Assembly (NCBI GenBank): GCA_016290295.1
Contig: JAEETJ010000004.1
Coordinates: 129,912-193,911 of the forward strand
Reading direction: 5' to 3'
Source of the DNA: Bacteroidales bacterium
GTDB taxonomy: Bacteria > Bacteroidota > Bacteroidia > Bacteroidales > WCHB1-69
DNA length: 64,000 nt
A model generated the notes under the pieces. It searched no databases and had not been told where the DNA came from. It saw only the letters and a list, made by a program, of their open reading frames with translations. Positions 46,108 to 55,369 of the stretch are shown piece after piece; position 1 is the first letter of the stretch, and every line of letters begins with the position of its first letter. Position numbers and translations under genes: made by a program.

Positions 46108-49100
46108 ATGAAAAAATTCCTATTCTTTTTGCTGACGGCGATACTCACATTGCCGCTCATCACGCAAGCACAGCAGGAGATTACGATTGGTACGGGTACC
46201 AGCACCACGTACTACACCCCTTTCAATTCATTATGGGGTTACTCCTTTGTCGAGGCGATTTATACCGCTTCTGAGATCACCGCAGCCGGTGGTTCTGCTG
46301 GTGACATCACCTCCATCAGTTACGAAAAGTCCAGCGGTTCTGGACAGACCAACAGCATTGTTGTGTACATGAAAAATGTAAGCAGAAGCTCTTTTTCAAG
46401 CAACACTGATTGGGAACAAGTCACAGCAGCTGACATCGTTTACCAAGGATCTTGGACTATTCCAACGACAGGCTGGTCAACCATTACCCTTGATGTTCCA
46501 TTCTCCTACGATGGTTCCAGCAACCTGATGATTGCCGTTCACGAATATACCAGTGGATACACCACTCAATATTTCTACTATACCAGTGCAACCAGTTCTG
46601 TTATTTCAGCCCATAGCGACTCATCGGATCCCAACCCTTATAGTTTAGGTTCATTTTCCGGCACCACCTATGTACAGTCGAATCGTGCCAATGTAAAACT
46701 GGAAATCACAGATCCTTCAGGATGCCGTGCACCCAGAAGTCTGACCATGAGTAACATTACTTCCGACGGGGCTGACTTTTCATGGAGTCCTGGCGAAACT
46801 GAAACCGACTGGGAAGTTTTCATCTCTGAAACCGTTGTTCCCGACAGCAACACTATCGGTACTGCTGTTACCGACACGTTCTATACCTTCACTGGTTTGA
46901 ATGCCAACACCCCCTACAATGCATACGTTCGTTCTTATTGTAGCACAGAAGGCACATACAGTCCCTGGAGAACTATTGCATTCCGTACCGCCTGCGACAA
47001 TATCACCACACTTCCCTTTACCGAAAACTTTGACACTTACGGAACTGGTGATCCTTCCTATCCCACCTGCTGGTACAAAATCAACACATACTCTTCCAAC
47101 AGACCATACATTAACACCACCCATTACGAAGGTGTGGGCTCCTTATATTTCTATGCTGGCACAAGCGGCACTTACAACATCGCCATCACTCCTCTGTTTG
47201 ACGCTTCCATTCCTATCAACACCCTTCAAGCGACCTTCATGTACAGAGCTACCTATGCTACTGACCGTCTGATTGTGGGTGTTATGGAAGACCCCACAGA
47301 TGCCAGCACCTTTGTTCCCATTGAAACGATTCAGCCGGAAAGCTCAGTTACCACATGGGTTGAAAGGACTGTTTCATTTGAAAACTACACAGGCACTGGC
47401 CAGTATATCGCTTTCAAAAACGATTACACAAGTACCAGCACATACGCCTATATGGACAATCTCATAATTGAGACCATTCCCTCTTGTGCAAAACCCTCCT
47501 CGGTACACACCAGCAATGTCACTGCCACCACCGTGGATGTGGACTGGACTGCCTCAAATGACCAATACGCATGGGAAGTCGTAGTGGTTCCCACTGGCAC
47601 CGCTGTAACGGATGGCACACCGGAGTCTGCCTCCACCCATCCATACACAGTCACTGGCCTGGATGATCAGACCACCTACGATGTATATGTACGCGCTAAC
47701 TGCGGCAGTGAATACAGCCCATGGTCATTCCCGACCCATTTCACCACTGACCCGCATTGCTCATCCCCATTAAATGTCACCGTGAGCCAAGTTACAGGCA
47801 CCTCCGCATTGGTAAGCTGGAATCCCGCCCAATATGGTGCTACCAGCTACACTGTGGAATATTCAGTAGCGGGTCAGGACAGCTGGAATATGCAGCTTGT
47901 GGATGGTACCGAATATATGATTCCAGGACTCGAGCCTGCCACAGATTACGAAGTGATGGTATATAGCAATTGTGACCTCGGCACCGCTGACACCATTGAG
48001 AGAAACTTCTCCACCCATTGCTTGGCAGGCGGAGATCCTTTCACCGAAGGTACATCCACAGCTTACACAATTCCGGTGAACAATTATTATCATTATTCAT
48101 ACACCCAGCAGATATACCTCGCTTCTGAAATGGGCGGCTCCAGCACCATCGACAGTATCGCTTTCGAGTATGCATACTCTACCGCATCAACAGTAAAAAC
48201 CGATGTGGTCATCTATCTGGGACACACCTCGCAAAGCAGCTTCTCCAGCACTTCCAGCTACATACCTTTGTCCAGTCTCACGCAAGTATATAGCGGCCAT
48301 CTGAACTGCCACCAAGGTTGGAACACCTTTGTATTCTCAACACCTTTCCAATACAACGGCACCGACAACCTCGTACTTGTAGTGGATGACAACTCCGACG
48401 ATTACGATGGTAGTGCCTATACGTTCAATGTGCACAATGCAGGTGCGACCCGCACACTTTATTTTTACAGTGACTCATACAACCCAGCTCCCAGCAACCC
48501 GACATCTGCTGGTGCCAGCTCATCCACTACCTCCAATCGTAGCAATGTGAAATTCTTCATTCCTTGCGACAACACTGTAACATGCGTTGCTCCCAATGTT
48601 TTTGTCACCGGAACAACCTCTGAAAGCATCACTTTGGACTGGGCACCCGGTCTTTCAGAAAGCTCTTGGGAAATGGAATACTCTACCGACAATAGCACTT
48701 GGACTTCTGTCGGAACGGTCAACACCCATCCTTACGACTTGGACAACCTTGACGCCAACACCAACTACTATATCCGTCTTCGCTCCAATTGCGGCGGTGA
48801 ATACAGCGACTGGGTATCAGTATCAGCCAGAACCGCCTGTACCAGTGTTGATGTTCCTTACACTGAAAACTTTGACTCCGCACCCGCTTCCGGTGCAGGT
48901 AACATGGTTTACTGCTGGACACGAGGCACCAACTCAAGTACCGCTTATCCTTACACTTCCAACTCCTATCACCATTCAGGCACTTACAGTACCTATTTCT
49001 ATGGTGCTTCTTCTTATTATTCATATATAGCTTCCCCACAGTTCGACGACAATGTGCAAATGGACAACCTGCAGGTTCGTTTCTGGGCTTATAAGACCTC

Positions 49101-52100
49101 CGCTGCTTATTATATTCAAGTAGGTATCATGGAAGATCCTAACGATTACTCCACTTTCGTGCAAGTAGGTCAGGATATCACTCCGTCTGCCACTTCCACA
49201 TGGGAACTGTTTGAAGTTAATACCGACAACTATACCGGCACCGGCAAATATATCGCATTCAGAATTCCGATGGGTGCCGCCAGCTATATGTACATCGACG
49301 ACATTGAAGTAGATTACATCCCCTTCTGCGCACATGTCACCAACATTCATACGGTAGCCAACTCTGTAACAGCCACCTCCGCTGACATTGCCTGGACAGC
49401 AGGTGGTGACGAAACGGAATGGCAAGTGGTTTACGGTCCAGCCGGCAGCATCGTCGACCCAGATTTGGAAACTGCCGAGAACGTTTATACTCCCGAAATT
49501 TCACTGGCCAACTTGAGTGGTAGCACCCTCTATGATGTATATGTAAAGGCTGTATGCGTCTCAGAAGGCAGCATCTGGATGCAATACTCATTCAGAACGG
49601 CTTGTGGTGAAATAAGCTCTTTCCCATTCTCAGAGAACTTCGACAACATGGGTAGCGGCTCATCCATCTATCCCAACTGCTGGGCTCGTTCAAACACCTA
49701 TTCAACATCTACCAACTACCCCTATGTGAGCACCAGCTACCACACCAGCGGCAACGCAGGCCTCTATTTCTACTGCTCAACATCCACCTATAATTTAGCT
49801 ATATTACCTCCCGTAGATATCACTACCAACCCATTGAATACCTTGATGGTTTCATTCATGATGAGATCCACCTCTGCCACCACCTCCCAGATCACTGTGG
49901 GTGTCATGACTGATCCCACCAATCCCAACAGCTTCACTCCTGTTGAAGCCTTCCACAACACTGCCACCGGCACTTTCGAATACATGGAAGCCATGCTGAG
50001 TCCTTACACAGGTAATGGCCAATACATCGCATTAAAGCTGACCAACACCGGTTCAACATACTCTGTATATATTGATGATATTACCGTGGACCACATTCCT
50101 GGCTGTCCCAGACCAAGAAATGTGGTATTTGGCAACATCACCTCTGAAGGAGCCAGTGTTAACTGGACACCTTACGGTACAGAAAGCGCATGGGATGTGG
50201 TAGTTGTTCCCGCAGGACATGCTGTTTCAGAAGGCACTCCTGAACTTGTCACCTCTCGTCCGTATACCCTTACCGGTTTAGACGATGAAACTGCCTACGA
50301 CGTATATGTCCGTGCAGCTTGTGATAACGGTGATAACAGCGACTGGTCAATAGCCGGTACTTTCACCACTACTCCTTTATGCTCATCACCTGTCGATGTT
50401 AATGTTTCCCAGATTGTAGGAACCTCCGCATTGGTAAGCTGGAGTGCCGCTCTTTACGGTGCAACAGGCTACACTGTAGAATACACTGAGACTGGCCAGA
50501 ACAACTGGACAACAGCAGGTACTACCGATGCCACAGCATTCATGCTGTCAGGCTTGAATCCCTCCACTCCTTATACAGTTAGAGTTACTTCCGACTGTCC
50601 CAACGGCACAGCCAGCCCCGCCCAGGCATCATTCACAACCGGTTGCTTGGTAGGTGGAGCATATCAGATTGGCAATGGCACCAGCACCACAAGTTATTTC
50701 CCCGAATACTGTCTGTACAACTACAGCTACACCCAACAGATTTATCTTGCATCTGAAATGAACGGTGCAGCTCCAATCAGCTCCATTGCTTTCGAGGCTC
50801 AAACCATTGCGAACGCCAACCGTCATCTCAAAATTTACCTGATGCATACTTCAGCAGCCAGTGGCGCATGGCTGAATGCCAGCACTGCCACCTTGGTATA
50901 TGACGCTACGCCCACCCTGGTAGAAGGCTGGAACACCTTCAGTTTCACCACCCCATTCCAATACAACGGCACCGATAACCTCGCAGTCATTGTAATTGAC
51001 GCCACCGGTTCATGGAGTGGTACCAACTACTTCTATTGCCATACCACCAGTCAGACTCTGGCTCATTACGAATATCAGGATGACGATCCATACAGCATCA
51101 GCACCATTCCTGATGGCAGCGGCACCAGCTCCACAAGCACCTCTCGTAACAATGTGAGATTTGGTATGCCCTGCGACGACCAGGCCACCTGTGTGGCACC
51201 CAACGCTTATATCGCTGAAGTGACTTCAGAAAGCATCACCGTGAACTGGGCTCCTGGCTACACCGAGACCGCTTGGGAACTGGAATACAGCACCGATGAT
51301 TCCACTTGGACTTCAGAAGGTTCTGTAACTGCTCCTTACGAATTGGACAACCTCAATGCCGACACCAGATATTACATCCGTCTCCGCTCCGACTGCGGTT
51401 CGGAATACAGCAACTGGGTAACCCTGAATGTCAGAACAGCTTGCGCTGATGTCACTGTGCCTTATATGCAGAACTTTGACGATGCTCCTGCATCAGGTTC
51501 AGGCAACATGGTAACCTGCTGGACCCGTAACTCCAACTATACCAGCACTCTTTATCCATACACCTCTTCTTCCTATCATCATTCAGGAACCTATTCAGTT
51601 TACTTCTATGGTACTTCATCTTATTATTCCTACATCGCTTCTCCGCGTTTCGCCGATGAAGTTGACATGGACAACCTGCAGATCAGCTTCTGGGCTTATA
51701 AGACCTCTGCCGCTTACAATATCGAAGTAGGTATTATGTCAGATCCTGAAGATTATAACACCTTTGTGCAGATAGGTCAGACCCTCAGTCCGACGGCCAC
51801 TTCCACTTGGGAATTGTTTGAAGTGAACACTGACGGCTATATGGGTAACGGACGTTACGTAGCCTTCAGAATTCCTGCCAACATCACAAGCTATATGTAT
51901 ATTGATGATATTAATATTGATGTTATTCCTTCTTGCGAACATGTTACCAACATCCATACTGTTGGCGCAGTCACCACCTCTGATGCCGAAGTAGCATGGA
52001 CCGCTGGTGGCAGTGAGACAGAATGGGAGGTTGTTTACGGTGTAGCTGGTACCATTACCAACCCGGAGACTGAAACTCCTGAGACTGCTTACACCAATAG

Positions 52101-55053
52101 CATTCAGCTTACCAACCTGACAGGCAACACTGCTTACGATGTATATGTCAGAGCCATTTGCTCAGATGGTGGCACCAGCACCTGGCTGCAATATACTTTC
52201 AGAACCGCTTGCGATGAAATCACCACCCTGCCATACGTTGACAACTTCGACACCTACGGCACAGGAACCACGATTTATCCTCCCTGCTGGGGTAAAATCA
52301 ACACCTATAGCTCCGACAGACCTTATATCAATGCTACCCACTATGCCGGTGTAGGCTCCATGTACTTCTATGCAGGTACCAGCGGCACCTATAACATTGC
52401 CATCACTCCTTTATTTGATGCCTCTATTCCTATCAACACTCTGCAAGCTACCTTTATGTACAGAAGCACATACGCTACCGACATGATGATTGTAGGTGTG
52501 ATGACCAGTCCGACAGACGCCAGCACTTTCGTACCTGTTGATACTGTTTATCCCGACGCAAGTTACACTACTTGGGTAGAGAGAGAAGTTGCATTCAACC
52601 ACTACACAGGTAACGGTCAGTACATCGCTTTCAAGAACATGTACACCTCAACCTATTGCTATGGTTATATTGACGAGCTGTCTATTGACTTGATTCCGTC
52701 ATGTCCGAAACCCACTCACCTCAATGTAACAGGAACTACCGCCACTTCAGTAAGCTTGACATGGAATGCCGGCGGCACAGAAACTGATTGGGAGATTGCT
52801 TACGGTATACCCGGTTTCGATCCTGACGATCAATCAGAAGCCACGATTATCCAAGTTAGTACCATTCCTTACACTGTTGAGAACTTGGCAACTGCCACCA
52901 CTTACGAATTCTACGTACGTGCTATCTGCGGCGTTGGTGACGAAAGCAACTGGGCTGGTCCCGTTTCTGCCACACCGGGTTCATACAACATGCCCAGCAC
53001 TGGTACCAATACCATCACCACCTGTGAAATGATCATCTACGACAACGGTGGTATCAACGGCGACTACAGCAATAGCAGCGAGTCTTTCCTGACTATCCAA
53101 CCTGAAACTGCCGGCAATTTGATCACTATTCAGGGTACATCTTCCACCGAGTCCTGCTGCGACTATTTGGATATCTACGATGGTCCGAACACATCTGGTA
53201 CCCAGCTCGGTCATTACCAAGGTGAGAACCTGACTGTTCCTTTGCTGACTTCCACCACTGGTCCTATCACCCTCCACTTCCACTCCGACGGTTCTGTGGT
53301 TAAGAGCGGTTGGGCTTTGACCGTTTCTTGCGCAAGCAACACCTGCCCAGTACCAACAGGTTTGACTGTTTCTAACATTGGAAACACCTCTGCAGACCTC
53401 ACCTGGACTCCTGGTGGCAATGAAAGCAGCTGGATTGTAGAATACAAGACTGCCACAGCTACCACTTGGACTACCGCTACCACTACCACTCCGAGTTATT
53501 CATTCACTGGCTTGACCGCCACCACCGCTTACAATGTGCGTATCCAGGCTGACTGCGGCAACAACGACATGTCGGCATACGTAACCACCAACTTTACCAC
53601 TGCCAACTGCGATGCATCCCAGACCTGCAGCTACACGTTTGTCCTTGGTGACGGCTATGGCGACGGCTGGAACGACGGCTATCTGACCGTGGTACAGGGT
53701 GGCGCTACCGTAGCCACATTAGAGGCTATCAACCACAACCTGAGCGATACCCAGACCTACGATACTGTAACAGTGGCCTTGTGCGACAACATCAGCACTT
53801 CTTTGGTATGGCACACCGGCGACTATGACGATGAAATCAGCATTACCCTGCTTGCTCCTACTGGCACGCAGCTCTACACCATCAGTGATTTGAGCACTGC
53901 CAGCACCACACTGTACACCTTCACTACCGATTGTAGCGGTGCTCCTGCCACCAATCCTACGGTAGCCACCAACGCTGCTTCCGCTATCACGGAGACCAGC
54001 GCCACCTTGAACGCTACCATTACAAATCCCGACAATGTGGCCATCACAGCGAAGGGCTTCGAGTGGAAGCTGACCAATGGCGGTACCTACACACAGATTG
54101 CTGGTACAGGCACAGGCAATACCTTCACCGCCAACCTCACTGGTTTGACTGCCAACACGGGTTACACCTTCAAGGCATTCATCACCTTCAATGGTTCAAC
54201 GGTTTATGGTAGTGAGCAGACCTTCACCACCTCTGCAGGCCAAAGCTGCAATGTACCCACCAACCTTACCGCCACCGCTACCGCTTACAACAGTGCTGAC
54301 GTGACCTGGACCGCTGGTGGCAGCGAGACCTCTTGGAATCTGCAGTACAAGGCTGCTTCAGCCGCTAACTGGAGCAACAACATTTCTGTAACCACTACCA
54401 ACTACCAACTGACGGGTCTAACTGCCGAGACAGCTTATCAGGTACGTGTACAGGCTGTTTGCAGCAACAACCAAACCAGCGACTGGGCTACGGCCAGCTT
54501 CACCACTCCCGCAGAACCCGTTGATCCATGCGACGCTCCGACCAACCTGCAGGTGAGCAACATCACTGAAAACACTGCTACTGTTACCTGGACTCCTGGT
54601 GGCAATGAAACCGCTTGGAACGTTCAGTACAAGCTGCAGAGCGCAAGCCAGTGGCAAGAAGCTAACGTACAGCAACCCACATACGAAATCGAAGGTTTGA
54701 CTGCCAACAGCACCTACGATGTACGTGTGAAAGCTATCTGCGCTGCTGACAACCAGAGCTCCTTCCTCACCGGAAGCTTCACCACGGAAGGTGTGGGTAT
54801 CGACAACATCACGCTGGCCAACAGCATCAGCTTGATGCCGAACCCGGCAGACGACCACATCGATCTGACCGTCAACAGCAATGTTGAGGTGAAGGAAGCT
54901 GTGGTTTACAACGCCTTCGGCCAGATGATCCAGACCGTACAGCTCACCGAGAACCATGCCCGCATCGACCTTAGCAACATGGCGGCCGGTATGTACTTCG
55001 TGAGAGTGAACGGCGAGGGTGTGACGGCGACGAAGAAGTTTATCAGAAAATAG
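46108..55053 (+). CDS. Giant-family T9SS protein 5: 2981-residue FN3/anchor-J/CUB protein
   Basis: The signal peptide is MKKFLFFLLTAILTLPLITQ A|Q. Order: module A (23-203), FN3, anchor-J (293-456), cassette FN3-FN3-A-FN3 (460-910), anchor-J (914-1071), FN3, anchor-J (1166-1330), second cassette (1333-1778), anchor-J (1783-1940), FN3, anchor-J (2038-2195), FN3, CUB-like (2298-2410; MIIYDNGGINGDY, CCDYLDIYDGPN), FN3, GDGWN module (2503-2611; GDGYGDGWNDGY), three FN3-like units and a T9SS type A sorting domain (2895-2981). The anchor-J/cassette block of about 2.62 kb is present twice in tandem. The CDS ends within a heptamer repeat. A very long surface protein with binding but no catalytic domains. 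Confidence 0.9.
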   Translation: MKKFLFFLLTAILTLPLITQAQQEITIGTGTSTTYYTPFNSLWGYSFVEAIYTASEITAAGGSAGDITSISYEKSSGSGQTNSIVVYMKNVSRSSFSSNTDWEQVTAADIVYQGSWTIPTTGWSTITLDVPFSYDGSSNLMIAVHEYTSGYTTQYFYYTSATSSVISAHSDSSDPNPYSLGSFSGTTYVQSNRANVKLEITDPSGCRAPRSLTMSNITSDGADFSWSPGETETDWEVFISETVVPDSNTIGTAVTDTFYTFTGLNANTPYNAYVRSYCSTEGTYSPWRTIAFRTACDNITTLPFTENFDTYGTGDPSYPTCWYKINTYSSNRPYINTTHYEGVGSLYFYAGTSGTYNIAITPLFDASIPINTLQATFMYRATYATDRLIVGVMEDPTDASTFVPIETIQPESSVTTWVERTVSFENYTGTGQYIAFKNDYTSTSTYAYMDNLIIETIPSCAKPSSVHTSNVTATTVDVDWTASNDQYAWEVVVVPTGTAVTDGTPESASTHPYTVTGLDDQTTYDVYVRANCGSEYSPWSFPTHFTTDPHCSSPLNVTVSQVTGTSALVSWNPAQYGATSYTVEYSVAGQDSWNMQLVDGTEYMIPGLEPATDYEVMVYSNCDLGTADTIERNFSTHCLAGGDPFTEGTSTAYTIPVNNYYHYSYTQQIYLASEMGGSSTIDSIAFEYAYSTASTVKTDVVIYLGHTSQSSFSSTSSYIPLSSLTQVYSGHLNCHQGWNTFVFSTPFQYNGTDNLVLVVDDNSDDYDGSAYTFNVHNAGATRTLYFYSDSYNPAPSNPTSAGASSSTTSNRSNVKFFIPCDNTVTCVAPNVFVTGTTSESITLDWAPGLSESSWEMEYSTDNSTWTSVGTVNTHPYDLDNLDANTNYYIRLRSNCGGEYSDWVSVSARTACTSVDVPYTENFDSAPASGAGNMVYCWTRGTNSSTAYPYTSNSYHHSGTYSTYFYGASSYYSYIASPQFDDNVQMDNLQVRFWAYKTSAAYYIQVGIMEDPNDYSTFVQVGQDITPSATSTWELFEVNTDNYTGTGKYIAFRIPMGAASYMYIDDIEVDYIPFCAHVTNIHTVANSVTATSADIAWTAGGDETEWQVVYGPAGSIVDPDLETAENVYTPEISLANLSGSTLYDVYVKAVCVSEGSIWMQYSFRTACGEISSFPFSENFDNMGSGSSIYPNCWARSNTYSTSTNYPYVSTSYHTSGNAGLYFYCSTSTYNLAILPPVDITTNPLNTLMVSFMMRSTSATTSQITVGVMTDPTNPNSFTPVEAFHNTATGTFEYMEAMLSPYTGNGQYIALKLTNTGSTYSVYIDDITVDHIPGCPRPRNVVFGNITSEGASVNWTPYGTESAWDVVVVPAGHAVSEGTPELVTSRPYTLTGLDDETAYDVYVRAACDNGDNSDWSIAGTFTTTPLCSSPVDVNVSQIVGTSALVSWSAALYGATGYTVEYTETGQNNWTTAGTTDATAFMLSGLNPSTPYTVRVTSDCPNGTASPAQASFTTGCLVGGAYQIGNGTSTTSYFPEYCLYNYSYTQQIYLASEMNGAAPISSIAFEAQTIANANRHLKIYLMHTSAASGAWLNASTATLVYDATPTLVEGWNTFSFTTPFQYNGTDNLAVIVIDATGSWSGTNYFYCHTTSQTLAHYEYQDDDPYSISTIPDGSGTSSTSTSRNNVRFGMPCDDQATCVAPNAYIAEVTSESITVNWAPGYTETAWELEYSTDDSTWTSEGSVTAPYELDNLNADTRYYIRLRSDCGSEYSNWVTLNVRTACADVTVPYMQNFDDAPASGSGNMVTCWTRNSNYTSTLYPYTSSSYHHSGTYSVYFYGTSSYYSYIASPRFADEVDMDNLQISFWAYKTSAAYNIEVGIMSDPEDYNTFVQIGQTLSPTATSTWELFEVNTDGYMGNGRYVAFRIPANITSYMYIDDINIDVIPSCEHVTNIHTVGAVTTSDAEVAWTAGGSETEWEVVYGVAGTITNPETETPETAYTNSIQLTNLTGNTAYDVYVRAICSDGGTSTWLQYTFRTACDEITTLPYVDNFDTYGTGTTIYPPCWGKINTYSSDRPYINATHYAGVGSMYFYAGTSGTYNIAITPLFDASIPINTLQATFMYRSTYATDMMIVGVMTSPTDASTFVPVDTVYPDASYTTWVEREVAFNHYTGNGQYIAFKNMYTSTYCYGYIDELSIDLIPSCPKPTHLNVTGTTATSVSLTWNAGGTETDWEIAYGIPGFDPDDQSEATIIQVSTIPYTVENLATATTYEFYVRAICGVGDESNWAGPVSATPGSYNMPSTGTNTITTCEMIIYDNGGINGDYSNSSESFLTIQPETAGNLITIQGTSSTESCCDYLDIYDGPNTSGTQLGHYQGENLTVPLLTSTTGPITLHFHSDGSVVKSGWALTVSCASNTCPVPTGLTVSNIGNTSADLTWTPGGNESSWIVEYKTATATTWTTATTTTPSYSFTGLTATTAYNVRIQADCGNNDMSAYVTTNFTTANCDASQTCSYTFVLGDGYGDGWNDGYLTVVQGGATVATLEAINHNLSDTQTYDTVTVALCDNISTSLVWHTGDYDDEISITLLAPTGTQLYTISDLSTASTTLYTFTTDCSGAPATNPTVATNAASAITETSATLNATITNPDNVAITAKGFEWKLTNGGTYTQIAGTGTGNTFTANLTGLTANTGYTFKAFITFNGSTVYGSEQTFTTSAGQSCNVPTNLTATATAYNSADVTWTAGGSETSWNLQYKAASAANWSNNISVTTTNYQLTGLTAETAYQVRVQAVCSNNQTSDWATASFTTPAEPVDPCDAPTNLQVSNITENTATVTWTPGGNETAWNVQYKLQSASQWQEANVQQPTYEIEGLTANSTYDVRVKAICAADNQSSFLTGSFTTEGVGIDNITLANSISLMPNPADDHIDLTVNSNVEVKEAVVYNAFGQMIQTVQLTENHARIDLSNMAAGMYFVRVNGEGVTATKKFIRK
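46985..49600 (+). repeat. Large intragenic tandem duplication, unit 1
   Basis: Encodes anchor-J, the FN3-FN3-A-FN3 cassette, a second anchor-J (NFDSAPASGAGNMVYCWTR) and FN3 (HVTNIHTV). It matches 49605-52215 module for module. Edges are approximate. Confidence 0.8.
49605..52215 (+). repeat. Large intragenic tandem duplication, unit 2
   Basis: Matches 46985-49600, including NFDDAPASGSGNMVTCWTR and HVTNIHTVGAV. A further anchor-J (52220-52690) begins a third, incomplete unit and is closest to the first anchor-J (KINTYSS.RPYIN). Confidence 0.8.
53945..55053 (+). repeat. Shared C-terminal tail, copy 2
   Basis: The partner of 39715-40829 and of the incomplete copy at 63315-64000. Long stretches are identical or differ only at third codon positions. 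Confidence 0.85.
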
Positions 55054-55079
55054 GTTACAGGTTTCAGGTAACAGGTTAC
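55052..55079. repeat. Heptamer repeat overlapping a stop codon
   Basis: Four 7-bp units AGGTTAC, AGGTTTC, AGGTAAC, AGGTTAC. The first unit overlaps the TAG stop of the 46108 gene. Confidence 0.85.
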
Positions 55080-55083
55080 AGTT

Positions 55084-55111
55084 GTAGAGACGCACGGTCG
55101 TGCGTCTCTAC
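55084..55111. repeat. GTAGAGACG-family palindrome
   Basis: A 28-bp palindrome (left arm GTAGAGACGCACG, right arm CGTGCGTCTCTAC) follows the heptamer repeat. No T-run follows. No GGGGAG ladder is present here. Confidence 0.85.
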
Positions 55112-55144
55112 ACTAATCCCTGACCACTGACCCCTAATCACTAA

Positions 55145-55187
55145 AACAGGGTTATCAACACTACATTGTTGATAACCCTGTTTTTTT
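55145..55187 (+). terminator. Terminator of the 46108 gene
   Basis: A 16-bp perfect stem (AACAGGGTTATCAACA) with a 6-nt loop and a T-run. The stem is the same as at 45881-45923 and only the loop differs. Confidence 0.92.
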
Positions 55188-55223
55188 GTTGTATTTTTTT
55201 GTCAAAGCATTTAATTTTTTCAT

Positions 55224-55231
55224 TAGGTTTG
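55224..55231 (+). promoter_or_regulatory. -7 promoter element of the 55370 gene
   Basis: TAGGTTTG with TTTTG upstream (55197-55201), the same arrangement as at 45960-45967. Confidence 0.5.
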
Positions 55232-55369
55232 TTGCTTGAAATTTAAAATATTCCGTAATAATTGGGCAAAAGACGTTAAAACACATTTAATACCCTATAT
55301 ATCAAATATTTACATTTATTTAAATCTCCAGAAAAAACACAACTTAGTATTAACAAAAATAAAAACATC

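Larger units (their letters stand above)
55111..55369 (+). repeat. Duplicated terminator-promoter-leader module, copy 2
   Basis: The homologue of 45838-46107. The last 30 nt before the start codon differ at only one or two positions. Confidence 0.85.
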
